In this document: positions 1 through 7,900 of the stretch, one piece after another
How the letters are laid out: every line of letters begins with the position of its first letter
How positions within the stretch are numbered: the stretch's first letter is position 1
DNA from: Oryzobacter telluris
GTDB taxonomy: Bacteria; Actinomycetota; Actinomycetes; Actinomycetales; Dermatophilaceae
Reading direction: 5' to 3'
NCBI RefSeq assembly: GCF_043099285.1
Contig: NZ_CP170723.1
Span: 2,294,001-2,358,000 of the forward strand
Length of the DNA: 64,000 nt
Position numbers and translations under genes: made by a program
The notes under the pieces: model-generated
What the model was told of the DNA's origin: nothing
Seen by the model: only the letters and a program-made list of their open reading frames with translations
Database searches by the model: none

Positions 1-305
1 CGGGCGAAGCCGGCGTCGGCGCCGAAGTCGCTGGGGGCCGAGGTCCTCGTGCTCGTGAACCACAGGGTGCCCAGGACACCCACGGTCAGGGCGACCAGGG
101 CGGCGGCCACGGCCACGGGCCAGGAGCGGTGGGCGGGTCCGGTCGCGCTGCCGAACTCGTCGGGGTCCACCGGGTCGCTGCCGCCGTCGTGCGGGCCGAG
201 CCCGGGGGCGCGGTCGTCGTCGCCGGCGAAGGGAGCGGGGGAGCCGTCGCCACGAGGGGCGGTGGCGTGGGCCACCCGCCCCTCGTGCTCGACGTCGGGG
301 GTCAC
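1..305 (-). CDS. Membrane-anchored protein, N-terminal part (probable DUF305 protein)
   Basis: Only the first ~101 residues are in the window; the gene runs off the left edge. It starts at GTG 305-303, overlapping the stop of the upstream DUF3105 gene as GTGA, so the two are translationally coupled. Residues 1-60 are acidic and rich in Gly, Asp and Pro, probably disordered and cytoplasmic. Residues ~62-83 are a single hydrophobic segment (WPVAVAAALVAL...), after which the protein should be outside the cell. DUF305 genes commonly follow DUF3105 genes in actinobacteria, and this layout (disordered tail, one membrane segment, exported domain) fits. The DUF305 domain itself lies outside the window, so that name is inferred from context. 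Confidence 0.72.
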   Translation of the reverse strand, partial: MTPDVEHEGRVAHATAPRGDGSPAPFAGDDDRAPGLGPHDGGSDPVDPDEFGSATGPAHRSWPVAVAAALVALTVGVLGTLWFTSTRTSAPSDFGADAGFA

Positions 306-1003
306 TGGCTCGCGGTGGGGCTCGGGCTCGGGCTCATGCTGGGCGGGGGAGCGTCCGTGGCCCCACCGGTGGAGGTGCCGTCGGTGCCACCGGTGCAGGA
401 CGCGCCGGGCTCGGGCGTCTGCGGGCCGTTGCGGTACTGCTTGATGAACTCCGCGAGGCGCTGGTCGCCGACCCCGGTGAGCTTGAGCTGCACACCCCAG
501 GCGCTGGCGACGACGGGGGCGTCGAGGCCCTCGTACGGCGAGACGACCATGTAGGTGTCGGGCACCGAGGCGACGAGCTTGGCGACGTCGGCGGCCGGGA
601 GGTCGGGGCGGTAGGTGACCCAGACGGCCCCGTGCTCGAGGGAGTGCACGGCGTTCTCGTTCTTCACCGGCGCGGTGTAGACCCCGCAGTTGAGCCAGGT
701 CGGGTTGTGGTTGCCCCCGACGGGCGGCGACTGCGCGTAGGTGACCGGGTCGGTGGTGTGGTCGCGGGTGACCGTGTAGGTCTTCACCGCGTCGAGCGTG
801 GGACGCCCCGAGACGTCGCGGTAGATCGTGAAGGCCACGATCCCGCCGATGAGCACGATGACCGTGAGCACCGAGGTGATGAGGGCGAGGCGGGTCCTGC
901 GCTCCTTGGCCTGCTGCTCCTTGCGCAGGGCCTCGAGCTTGTCCCGGCCGGCCCGGGCACCGCCCTGCGGCCTGGTCGACTTGCCCACCGTCGTGCTCCT
1001 CAC
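302..1003 (-). CDS. DUF3105 domain membrane protein
   Basis: A 233-residue protein with a charged N-terminus (residues 1-37), one membrane segment (~38-60) and an extracellular DUF3105 domain. The domain shows the family landmarks NPTWLNCGVY and HSLEHGAVWVTYRP, with conserved His and Cys residues that could bind a metal or heme; the family has no settled function. The last ~35 residues are a Ser/Pro/Thr/Gly tail. An internal GTG six codons in (VGKSTRPQ) is an alternative start. It is coupled by a GTGA overlap to the downstream probable DUF305 gene. The family is clear, the biochemical role unknown. Confidence 0.9.
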   Translation of the reverse strand: MRSTTVGKSTRPQGGARAGRDKLEALRKEQQAKERRTRLALITSVLTVIVLIGGIVAFTIYRDVSGRPTLDAVKTYTVTRDHTTDPVTYAQSPPVGGNHNPTWLNCGVYTAPVKNENAVHSLEHGAVWVTYRPDLPAADVAKLVASVPDTYMVVSPYEGLDAPVVASAWGVQLKLTGVGDQRLAEFIKQYRNGPQTPEPGASCTGGTDGTSTGGATDAPPPSMSPSPSPTASQ

Positions 1004-1194
1004 TACGTCGTCGTCATGGCGTGCGCCCGGGAGGGCGGCCCGCGCTCACCACAGCGTGTGGCGGGGGCCCCGCGTTCCCGCGGCGCGCACCCATTGTCTC
1101 CTACGCGCTGTGGCGGACGGGTATCAGGGCAGCCGCGCGCCACCTCCTCGTCCATGACACCGAACACCTGTCCGAGATCGCTGGAGGAGGACCC

Positions 1195-1461
1195 ATGGAC
1201 CTGACGTCCTGTCCCGAGTGCGGCCACGCCGCCGAGGTCGAGTCCCGCGAGGTGTGGGAGGGCACCGACGGGCCGGTCGAGCACGCCACGGTGCGGTGCG
1301 TGGTGAACCACCGGTTCGTGCTGCCGGTGGCGTCGCTGTCCGACGTCCGGCTCGCCCCGGAGGTCTCCACGCCGCTGGACGGTTCTCAGGTGACACCGGA
1401 CATCAGCCGCTGGGCACCGTGGCCGCTGGTGCGGGTGCGCCGGTTGCCACGCACGGACTGA
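1195..1461 (+). CDS. Small zinc-ribbon-like protein
   Basis: An 88-residue protein beginning MDLTSCPECGHAAEV. The CPxC pair near the N-terminus looks like half a zinc ribbon; a single further Cys (C35, in VRCVVNH) means a full four-Cys site is not obvious. ATG 1195 is chosen because GGAGGAGG lies 7 nt upstream; upstream in-frame starts lack a ribosome binding site. The rest is a short beta-rich sequence ending in a basic tail. It stands alone between a minus-strand gene and the SGNH hydrolase. I do not recognise a named family; a small cytosolic metal- or nucleic-acid-binding role is a guess from the CPEC motif. Confidence 0.72.
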   Translation: MDLTSCPECGHAAEVESREVWEGTDGPVEHATVRCVVNHRFVLPVASLSDVRLAPEVSTPLDGSQVTPDISRWAPWPLVRVRRLPRTD

Positions 1462-1594
1462 CCCCACCGGCCGACGCACGGACACGTCGACGAGGGGTCG
1501 CGCGCGTGCGCGGGCGAACGCTGCTGACATGGCGATGGCCGGGACGGGCTGAGAACCCCTCTCAGGCGTCCCTCTCGCGGTCACGAATAACGCC

Positions 1595-1621
1595 GATAAT
1601 CCACATTATGTCATTCTAATG
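1595..1621 (+). promoter_or_regulatory. AT-rich start region with 3-codon ORF before the SGNH hydrolase gene
   Basis: Bases ~1584-1622 are conspicuously AT-rich against the GC-rich surroundings. GATAAT (1595-1600) resembles a -10 box, with ATG 1608 seven nt beyond it. That ATG opens a three-codon frame (Met-Ser-Phe) whose TAA overlaps ATG 1619 of the hydrolase gene as TAATG. No Shine-Dalgarno sequence is visible before either ATG. The promoter reading is inferred from sequence only. Confidence 0.45.
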
Positions 1622-2452
1622 AATCCTGCCCCCTCCCCGGTGTCGCTCCCGCCATCCGAGGACGTCGCGGCACCGAACGACGGGAATGATCCCCGACCGC
1701 CCCGCCGTTGGCCCGTCGTGACCGACCAGCCGCTCGCACCGCTCGACTACGCGAACCGCACCGGACGCCGACCCGGCGTCGGCGTGCGTGCGCTCGGCGT
1801 CGTCCTCCCGGGCGTCCGTGCCGTGCAGGCCCAGGCCGAGCCCTACGCGGCCGCCTGGCACGCGCACAACCGGCTGGCCCTGGACTCCCCCGGCCGGCGC
1901 TGGGTCGTCCTCGGTGACTCGATGGCCCAGGGCGTCGGCGCGTCCGCGTGGGACGCCGGCTGGGTGAACCAGGTGCAGGACTGGCTCACCGCGGCCGGAC
2001 ACCCGGTCGTCGTCGTCAACCTCTCGGCCACGGGCGCCCGGACGATGGACGTCGTCGACCAGCAGCTCCCGGTGCTCGAGGCGCTGCCCCCGGCCCACGG
2101 GACCAGCGCCCCCGACCTCGTGTCGGTCCTCGTCGGGTCCAACGACCTGTTCGCCGGCGGGGCGGTCCGGCGCCGGCTCCCTGACGCCTTCGGGACCCTC
2201 GTCGAGCGGCTCCCCCACCGTGCGGTCGTCGCCACCCTCCCCCAGCCGCGGTCCGCGGCGCATGCCGCCAACCGACACCTCGAGCGCGCCGGTGCCGACG
2301 GTCGTCTCGAGGTCGTCGACATGCGCACCGAGGGCCCGACCTCGTGGCGCGGAAGGCTGGCCGCGGACTTCTTCCACCCCAACGACGCCGGCTACACCGA
2401 GATCGGCCGGGCCTTCCACCCGCACCTCGTCAGGGCGCTGCGCAGCACCTGA
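1619..2452 (+). CDS. SGNH/GDSL family hydrolase
   Basis: A 277-residue protein with the SGNH hydrolase blocks: block I VVLGDSMAQG with nucleophile Ser101, block III VGSNDLF, and block V ADFFHPND with the catalytic Asp250/His253 pair. These enzymes cleave esters (lipids, acyl sugars, acyl-thioesters); the substrate cannot be read here. The first ~85 residues are Pro/Arg-rich with no signal peptide or membrane segment, so it is probably cytosolic. ATG 1619 has no ribosome binding site and overlaps a 3-codon ORF; a GTG at about residue 34 (VTDQPLAPL) is an alternative start. It is convergent with the aminotransferase gene across a two-hairpin spacer. Confidence 0.9.
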   Translation: MNPAPSPVSLPPSEDVAAPNDGNDPRPPRRWPVVTDQPLAPLDYANRTGRRPGVGVRALGVVLPGVRAVQAQAEPYAAAWHAHNRLALDSPGRRWVVLGDSMAQGVGASAWDAGWVNQVQDWLTAAGHPVVVVNLSATGARTMDVVDQQLPVLEALPPAHGTSAPDLVSVLVGSNDLFAGGAVRRRLPDAFGTLVERLPHRAVVATLPQPRSAAHAANRHLERAGADGRLEVVDMRTEGPTSWRGRLAADFFHPNDAGYTEIGRAFHPHLVRALRST

Positions 2453-2472
2453 CCCCTCCCCCACGGTCGGGC

Positions 2473-2599
2473 ACCGAACCTCGCGCCCGACGCCCGATGT
2501 CGGGCGCCACGGCGGAGGTTCGGTTGCCGGCTGACCCATGTCGGCGCGACCCAACACGAATCGCCAGTTCCGCTGTGGGACAGCGAAGCTGGCGATTCG
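2473..2599. repeat. Two adjacent intergenic hairpins between convergent genes
   Basis: Hairpin A has 10-nt arms ACCGAACCTC (2473-2482) and GAGGTTCGGT (2515-2524) enclosing a perfect inner stem GCGCCCGAC/GTCGGGCGC (2483-2491 and 2499-2507). Hairpin B has arms CGAATCGCCAG (2557-2567) and CTGGCGATTCG (2589-2599) enclosing CGCTGT/ACAGCG. They fill the space between the convergent SGNH and aminotransferase stops. They could act as a bidirectional terminator, but neither is followed by a T-run and the nested perfect arms look more like REP-type elements. Confidence 0.7.
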
Positions 2600-2606
2600 G
2601 TGAAGG

Positions 2607-4034
2607 TCAGGCGCGCAGCGCCTGCGCCAGGGTGTGGACGTCGTCGACGAGGGTCGCCATGTCGTCGTCGGTGTGCGCGAGCGAGACGAGCCACTGCTCG
2701 TCGAGCCCGGGCGGGGTGAGGATGCCGCGGTTGACGCCCCACAGCCAGGACAGCTCAGCGAGACCGAAGTCGGTGGCCTTGTAGTCGCGGTAGTTGCGCA
2801 CCGGGGTGGTGGACCAGGTGACGCAGCCCTTCACGCCGAGGCCGACGGTGTGCGCCGGCAGCTCGTACTCGTCGATGACCGCGTTGATGGCGTCGAGGGC
2901 GCGGACGTTGACCGCCTCGGCACCGGCCAGGGCCTCGTGGGTGCAGATCTCGTCGACCGCCTTGGCGGCCGCCATGACGAGCGGGTTGCCGTTGTACGTG
3001 CCGAAGTGCGCCATCCGGCCGTCGACGACGACCTCCATGACGTCGCGCCGACCACCGAAGGCCGCCAGCGGCAGGCCGCCACCGATGGACTTCGCCAGGG
3101 TGATGAGGTCGGGGGTGACGCCCAGGCGCTGGGCGGCCCCGGCGTAGCCCGCGGTGAGCCCCGTCTTGACCTCGTCGAAGATGAGCACGACGCCGTGGGC
3201 GTCGCACAGCGCGCGGACCGCGGCGAGGTAGCCCTCGTCGGGCACGACGATCGACAGGTTCTCGATGACCGGCTCGACGACGAGCGCGGCGATGTCGCGG
3301 CCGTGCTGCTCGAGGACGCGGGTCAGCTGGCCCAGGTCGTTGTAGGCGACGACGTGCACGGTGCCGGCCTCGACGTCGAAGGGCACCTGCGGGGTGGGGG
3401 CGTCGGCCGGGCCGATCTCGTCGAGACCGGGCTTCACCGAGACCTGGAGGGCGTCGTACCCGCCGTGGTAGCCGCCCTCGATCTTCACGATGGCCTTGCG
3501 CTCGGTGTACGCCCGCGCTGCGCGGATCGCGTACATCAGCGACTCGGTGCCCGAGTTGGTGAAGCGGACCATGTCGAGCTGGAACCGCTCGCAGAAGCGC
3601 TCGCTCATCTCGGTGGCCTGCGGCGACGGAGTGACGAACAGCGTGCCCGTGCTGGTGAGGGCCTCGGTGACGTGCGCGACGACGGTGGGGTGGAGGTGCC
3701 CGACGAGCATCGCTCCGAAGCCCATCGACAGGTCGAGGAGCTTGTTGCCGTCGACGTCGGTGAGCCAGGCGCCGCGGGCCGAGGCGACCGAGATCGGGTA
3801 CGGCTCCCAGTGCTGGAAGGAGCTCGTGACCCCGAGCGGCAGCGTCTTGCTCGCGCGCAGGTTGTGCTCCCCCGAGGCACCCGACCAGCCGGTGAACCGC
3901 TCCCACTCGGCCGCGAGCAGGCGCGCGACCACGGCAGGGTCGACCGGACGGCTCTGCGCGGGCAGGCGCCGGTAGGTCCCCGGGTCGTGCGCGGGCACCG
4001 ACGTCGCGGGCTGGGTCAGCACGTTCTCACTCAT
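2607..4034 (-). CDS. Class III aminotransferase, glutamate-1-semialdehyde aminomutase-like
   Basis: A 475-residue PLP enzyme of aminotransferase class III. Visible landmarks are TNSGTESLMYAIR (phosphate binding), EGGYHGGYDAL, LIFDEVKTG (Asp binding the pyridine nitrogen) and TLAKSIGGGLP with the Schiff-base lysine. The closest family look is HemL-like, but the ~70-residue N-terminal extension and the isolated context argue against the heme pathway enzyme, so the substrate is unknown. ATG 4034 (MSENVLTQ) follows a strong GGAGGAGG 8 nt upstream; an upstream in-frame start is not supported. It lies just upstream, on the same strand, of the isochorismatase-like gene, separated by its own promoter region. 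Confidence 0.88.
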   Translation of the reverse strand: MSENVLTQPATSVPAHDPGTYRRLPAQSRPVDPAVVARLLAAEWERFTGWSGASGEHNLRASKTLPLGVTSSFQHWEPYPISVASARGAWLTDVDGNKLLDLSMGFGAMLVGHLHPTVVAHVTEALTSTGTLFVTPSPQATEMSERFCERFQLDMVRFTNSGTESLMYAIRAARAYTERKAIVKIEGGYHGGYDALQVSVKPGLDEIGPADAPTPQVPFDVEAGTVHVVAYNDLGQLTRVLEQHGRDIAALVVEPVIENLSIVVPDEGYLAAVRALCDAHGVVLIFDEVKTGLTAGYAGAAQRLGVTPDLITLAKSIGGGLPLAAFGGRRDVMEVVVDGRMAHFGTYNGNPLVMAAAKAVDEICTHEALAGAEAVNVRALDAINAVIDEYELPAHTVGLGVKGCVTWSTTPVRNYRDYKATDFGLAELSWLWGVNRGILTPPGLDEQWLVSLAHTDDDMATLVDDVHTLAQALRA

Positions 4035-4130
4035 CAAGGGCCTCCTCCCCCGCACGCGGCGGGGACGCAGTGGGTGTCCGGTCCGACCCGCGCGGCATCC
4101 ACACCACGCCTACGGATCGAGTCACCCGAC

Positions 4131-4160
4131 ACCATACCGGCCTTCGGATCCCGTCACCAA
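4131..4160 (-). promoter_or_regulatory. Promoter of the class III aminotransferase gene
   Basis: On the minus strand, TTGGTG (4160-4155) and TATGGT (4136-4131) are separated by 18 bp, a reasonable -35/-10 pair. This gives a leader of ~90 nt. Nearby, CGTCA-TG-TGACG (4183-4194) is a small inverted repeat that could be an operator. Predicted from sequence only. Confidence 0.45.
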
Positions 4161-4199
4161 CGGGAACGCACGCCCGTCATACCGTCATGTGACGTTTCC

Positions 4200-4760
4200 T
4201 CAGCCCACCGGGGAGAAGTCGACCTCCGCCGCAGGGCTCACGCCGGCCGTGCGCCCCGGGGCGGACTGATACTGCCAGTACAGGTTGGTGTGGGCGATGA
4301 CGTCGGCGGGCTTCGGCGCGCCCCACTCGGACAGGTCCTCGGTGGTGTGGGCGTCGCCGACCAGGGTGGCGTCGTAGCCGCGGGTGAAGGCCCCGTGGAG
4401 GGTGGAGCGGACGCACGCGTCGGTCTGGGCGCCGGTGACGACGAGCCGGCCGACGCGTCGCTGCGCCAGCGCCTCCTCGAGGTCGGTGTCCTCGAACGAG
4501 TCACCCCAGCGCTTCTGCACGACCGGCTCACCGTCGGCCGGCACGAGCTCGGGCACGATCTGCCAGCCCTGCGTGTCGGTCTGCACCTCCTCGGAGTTGT
4601 GCTGGACCCACACGACGGGCACCCCTTCGCCCCGGGCGCGGTCGACGAGCCCGGCGATGCGCTGCACGACGCCGTCGCGGTCGTGGGCGCCGGTGACGAC
4701 CTGGTTCTGGACGTCGATGACGATCAGGGCGGTGGCGTCGCGGTCGGCGAGCGTGGTCAT
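4200..4760 (-). CDS. Isochorismatase-family cysteine hydrolase
   Basis: A 186-residue protein with the catalytic triad of the isochorismatase-like hydrolases: Asp16 in VIDVQN, Lys83 in VQKRWGDSF, and nucleophile Cys116 in GAQTDACVRST, preceded by the non-proline cis-peptide type turn. The family includes nicotinamidases, N-carbamoyl amidohydrolases and isochorismatases, and the substrate is not predictable here. A strong ribosome binding site (CGAGGAGGA) precedes ATG 4760. It follows the class III aminotransferase gene in transcription direction, but that gene ends far downstream, so no operon is implied. Cytosolic; no signal peptide. Confidence 0.9.
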   Translation of the reverse strand: MTTLADRDATALIVIDVQNQVVTGAHDRDGVVQRIAGLVDRARGEGVPVVWVQHNSEEVQTDTQGWQIVPELVPADGEPVVQKRWGDSFEDTDLEEALAQRRVGRLVVTGAQTDACVRSTLHGAFTRGYDATLVGDAHTTEDLSEWGAPKPADVIAHTNLYWQYQSAPGRTAGVSPAAEVDFSPVG

Positions 4761-4839
4761 GGGGTCCTCCTCGGATGGAACGGCTGCGCCCCACGCTAGG
4801 TGCGACCACCGACAGGGGTGGGCGCGCGACAGGGACGCC

Positions 4840-4845
4840 TAGGCT
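4840..4845 (+). promoter_or_regulatory. Leaderless-type -10 box of rlmC
   Basis: TAGGCT at 4840-4845 is followed by 9 nt and then ATG 4855. No Shine-Dalgarno sequence is present, so transcription probably starts at or next to the start codon. Confidence 0.55.
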
Positions 4846-4854
4846 GGCCCGACC

Positions 4855-5985
4855 ATGCAGTGCGACTACTTCGATGCCGGCCGGTGCCGGTCGTGCACCC
4901 TCATGGGGACGCCCTACCGCGACCAGGCCGCCGACAAGGCCATGCGCGCGGCCGCGTCCCTCGCCGAGGTCGCCCCCCACCTGCGCTGGCTGGAGCCGTT
5001 CACCGGCGCGGAGCAGGCCTTTCGCAACAAGGCCAAGCTCGTCGTCGCGGGCCGGGCCGGCGCCCCCACCTTCGGCATCCTCGACGCCGCCGGTCGCGGT
5101 GTGGACCTGCGCCGGTGCGGCCTCTACGAGCCGGGCCTCGCGGCCACCTTCGACCCCCTCCACCGGTTCGTGTCCGACCTCGGCCTCGAGCCCTACGACG
5201 TCCCGGGCCGCCGCGGCGAGCTCAAGCACGTCATCGTCACCCACTCCCCCGACGGCGAGCACCTCGTGCGCTTCGTCGTCCGCACCCACGAGTCGGTCGA
5301 GCTCCTGCGTGCCGCGCTCCCCGACCTCACGGCGGCCCTGCCCTCGGCCCGGGTCGTCACCGCCAACGTCCTGCCGGAGCACAAGGCGGTGCTCGAGGGC
5401 GACACCGAGGTCGTCCTCACCCGCGAGGCCCTCCTCCCCCTCCGCCTGCCCGACGTCACCCTGATGCTCGGCCCGCGCTCCTTCCTCCAGACCAACACCC
5501 GCGTCGCCGTCGCGCTGTACGCCCAGGCGCGCGCGTGGGTCGAGGACCGGTCCCCCGCGACGGTCTGGGACCTCTACTGCGGCGTCGGCGGCTTCGCCCT
5601 GCACCTCGCCCGTCCGGGGCGCCGGGTGGTCGGGGTCGAGACGTCGGCGGAGGCCGTCGCCGCGGCGACCGCCGGTGCCATCGCCTCCGGAACCGGCTCT
5701 CCCGAGGTCGAGTTCGCCGTCGGCGACGCCACGACCCACCGCCCCGACGGTCCCGGCCCGGACCTCGTCGTCGTGAACCCGCCTCGCCGCGGCATCGGCC
5801 CCGAGCTCGCCGCCTGGCTCGAGGTGTCGAGCGCCAGCCACCTCGTCTACTCCAGCTGCCACCTCGGCAGCCTGGAGCGCGACCTCACCGCCCTGCCCTC
5901 GTGGCGGGCGGTGGAGGCCCGGCCGTTCGACATGTTCCCCCAGACGACGCACCTCGAGACAGCCGTCCTGCTCGAGCGCACCTGA
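4855..5985 (+). CDS. rlmC: 23S rRNA (uracil-5-)-methyltransferase RlmC-like
   Basis: A 376-residue SAM-dependent RNA m5U methyltransferase. Cys3, Cys11, Cys14 and Cys88 (MQC...GRCRSC, RRCGLY) form the 4Fe-4S cluster typical of this group. The C-terminal Rossmann domain has motif I DLYCGVGGFAL (~240), NPPRRGIG (~305) and the catalytic Cys in SSCHLGSL (~331). The absence of an N-terminal TRAM domain and the short cluster region match RlmC (U747 of E. coli 23S rRNA) rather than RlmD or TrmA; the exact target base here is inferred. It is monocistronic and apparently leaderless. Confidence 0.88.
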   Translation: MQCDYFDAGRCRSCTLMGTPYRDQAADKAMRAAASLAEVAPHLRWLEPFTGAEQAFRNKAKLVVAGRAGAPTFGILDAAGRGVDLRRCGLYEPGLAATFDPLHRFVSDLGLEPYDVPGRRGELKHVIVTHSPDGEHLVRFVVRTHESVELLRAALPDLTAALPSARVVTANVLPEHKAVLEGDTEVVLTREALLPLRLPDVTLMLGPRSFLQTNTRVAVALYAQARAWVEDRSPATVWDLYCGVGGFALHLARPGRRVVGVETSAEAVAAATAGAIASGTGSPEVEFAVGDATTHRPDGPGPDLVVVNPPRRGIGPELAAWLEVSSASHLVYSSCHLGSLERDLTALPSWRAVEARPFDMFPQTTHLETAVLLERT

Positions 5986-6023
5986 GCCCCCACCGGACAG
6001 CAGCGGGCTGACACAGTGCAGCG

Positions 6024-6875
6024 ATGACCTTCTCCATCGCCGCCCACGACGGGGACGCCTGGGGAGTCGCCGTCGCCAGCAAGTTCGTCGCCGTCGGATC
6101 GATCGTCCCGGCGGTCCGCGTGGGCGTCGGCGCCGTGGCGACCCAGTCCCTGGCCCGCTGGGCCTACCGCAACGAGCTGCTCGACGCCCTCGCGTCCGGC
6201 ACCGACGTGCAGACCGCGCTGGCCGCAGCCGCCGCCGCCGACGACGGACGGGCCCTGCGCCAGGTCGGCGCCGTCGGGGGCACCGGCGCCGCGACGTTCA
6301 CCGGCGACGAGTGCTTCGCGTGGGCCGGCGGCCGCGCTGCGGGCGACACCGAGACCGCCTACGCGGTGCAGGGCAACATCCTCACCGGGCCCGAGGTCGT
6401 CGAGGCGATGGAGGCCGCCTTCCTCGCCCACGCCGGCGCGGCCCTCGACGAGCGCCTCCTCGCGGCGCTGCTCGCCGGCGACGCCGCGGGGGGCGACTCC
6501 CGCGGCCGGCAGAGCGCCGCCCTCCTCGTGCACGCCCCCGGTGCCGGCTACGACGCGTGCGGTGTCCTTGCCGACCTGCGCGTCGACGACCACCCGCACG
6601 CCCCGACCGAGCTGGCCCGCCTCCACGCCCTGGCGACCCTCGTCTTCGGCGGGCCCGAGGAGGTCACGCCCCTGGGCGGCGCCCTGCGCGCCGAGGTCGC
6701 CCGACACCTCGCCGCGCTCGGCCACGCCCCGGAGGACCAGGGCCCGGCTGTCGAGCGCGCCCTCGAGGCGTGGATGTCGGCGGTGAACCTCGAGAACCGT
6801 CACTCCCCCGGTGGCATCGACGGCCGCGTGCTCGAGGAGCTGCGGTCCGCTGCACGGGACTTGACCGACTGCTGA
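6024..6875 (+). CDS. DUF1028 protein (Ntn-hydrolase superfamily)
   Basis: A 283-residue protein with the DUF1028 signature from residue 1 (MTFSIAAHDGDAWGVAVASK, then VGVGAVATQSLA). The family adopts an N-terminal-nucleophile hydrolase fold, but members are poorly characterised; some sit in purine or amidohydrolase gene sets. A C-terminal putative peptidoglycan-binding-like region is seen in longer homologs, and here the last ~70 residues are helical. CACAGT (6012-6017) lies 6 nt before ATG 6024 with no ribosome binding site, consistent with a weak leaderless promoter. The neighbours rlmC and a secreted protease give no functional hint. Confidence 0.85.
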   Translation: MTFSIAAHDGDAWGVAVASKFVAVGSIVPAVRVGVGAVATQSLARWAYRNELLDALASGTDVQTALAAAAAADDGRALRQVGAVGGTGAATFTGDECFAWAGGRAAGDTETAYAVQGNILTGPEVVEAMEAAFLAHAGAALDERLLAALLAGDAAGGDSRGRQSAALLVHAPGAGYDACGVLADLRVDDHPHAPTELARLHALATLVFGGPEEVTPLGGALRAEVARHLAALGHAPEDQGPAVERALEAWMSAVNLENRHSPGGIDGRVLEELRSAARDLTDC

Positions 6876-6931
6876 CGAGACCCGCACCGACTCCTGACGT
6901 CCTCCATGCCGTCCTCTTACCGGGCCACACC

Positions 6932-6937
6932 TAGCGT
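6932..6937 (+). promoter_or_regulatory. -10 box of the secreted protease gene
   Basis: TAGCGT at 6932-6937 lies ~53 nt before ATG 6991, leaving a ~46-nt leader that contains AAGGAG. Predicted from sequence only. Confidence 0.4.
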
Positions 6938-6990
6938 CTTCCGTTGCTGCCCACCGGAACCCGGCGGGCCCGACGAGAAGGAGTTTCCTC

Positions 6991-7815
6991 ATGAGTCGAT
7001 CCCTCGCACGCACCGCCGCCGCGGTGGCAGGGACCACGCTGGCCGTCAGCTCGGCGTTCGCGGCCACCGCCGCGGCCGCCCCGACGAGCGACGGCGCCGT
7101 CCCGACGTACCAGGAGCTCCAGGCCTCGACCTTCCGCGACCTCGACGGGCAGTACCTGGTCAACGGTGACGAGCCGGCCGCGACGAACGGTGCGCTGCGC
7201 CAGTTCTACGACGCGATGGTCGCCGAGCCGGACACGATGAACGAGGGACTCATCGTCAACACCGTCCAGGGCAAGGACGACAAGTGGACGGCGAGCCAGG
7301 CGCTCAACCTCACCTACTGCGTCAGCACGAAGTTCGGTGCCGACTACAGCCGGGTCGTCAGCGCGATGGCGGCCGGCGCCGGCCAGTGGGAGGCCGCGAC
7401 GACCAAGGTCAACTTCGTCTACGTCCCCGCGCAGGACGGCGCCTGCACGACCCGCAACAGCAGCATCCTGTTCTCGGTGGAGCCGACGAAGACCACGCAG
7501 TACATCGCCCGCGCGTTCTTCCCGAGCAGCCCGAAGAGCTCGCGCAACGTCCTCGTCAACGCCACGAGCCTGTACAACTCGGGCTCCTGGACCCCGAGCA
7601 ACATCCTCGCCCACGAGCTGGGCCACACCCTCGGGTTCCGCCACGAGCACACCCGCCCCGAGGCCGGCACCTGCTTCGAGGACAACAACTGGCGCCCCCT
7701 GACGCCGTACGACTCGGCGTCGATCATGCACTACCCCCAGTGCAACGGCTCCTCCAGCGACCTCAGCATGACCGCATCGGACCGCGCGGGCGTGCGCGCC
7801 CTGTACGGCAGCTGA
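6991..7815 (+). CDS. Secreted astacin-like zinc metalloprotease (M57 type)
   Basis: A 274-residue exported protein. Residues 1-30 form a Sec signal peptide (SRSLARTAAA, hydrophobic core, AAAA-APT cleavage region). The zinc motif HELGHTLGFRHEHTR begins at His208 (His208, Glu209, His212, His218), with the extra HEH and a downstream SIMHY Met-turn, an arrangement known from astacins and the M57 dual-action HEIGH peptidases. Cys residues at the end (TYCVS, GACTTR, GTCFED, PQCNG) suggest two disulfides. AAGGAG lies 9 nt before ATG. A perfect hairpin terminator follows the stop. Probably degrades extracellular protein; substrate unknown. Confidence 0.9.
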   Translation: MSRSLARTAAAVAGTTLAVSSAFAATAAAAPTSDGAVPTYQELQASTFRDLDGQYLVNGDEPAATNGALRQFYDAMVAEPDTMNEGLIVNTVQGKDDKWTASQALNLTYCVSTKFGADYSRVVSAMAAGAGQWEAATTKVNFVYVPAQDGACTTRNSSILFSVEPTKTTQYIARAFFPSSPKSSRNVLVNATSLYNSGSWTPSNILAHELGHTLGFRHEHTRPEAGTCFEDNNWRPLTPYDSASIMHYPQCNGSSSDLSMTASDRAGVRALYGS

Positions 7816-7857
7816 GGCCTCGGCGGCGCCGGCATCCTCCTCGGCGTCTCCGACCCT

Positions 7858-7890
7858 CCGGCCCCCGGGACCTGTCCTCCCGGGGGCCGG
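7858..7890. terminator. Bidirectional hairpin terminator
   Basis: Perfect 13-bp inverted repeat: CCGGCCCCCGGGA (7858-7870) and TCCCGGGGGCCGG (7878-7890), loop of 7. It lies between the convergent protease and YciO-type genes. There is no T-run, as is usual for GC-rich actinobacterial terminators. Confidence 0.75.
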
Positions 7891-7900
7891 ACCGGTGTGC

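Noticed and set aside
2473..2599. Remnant of an insertion sequence with inverted termini
   Set aside because: The arms are two separate local hairpins, with no transposase frame between them and no target duplication.
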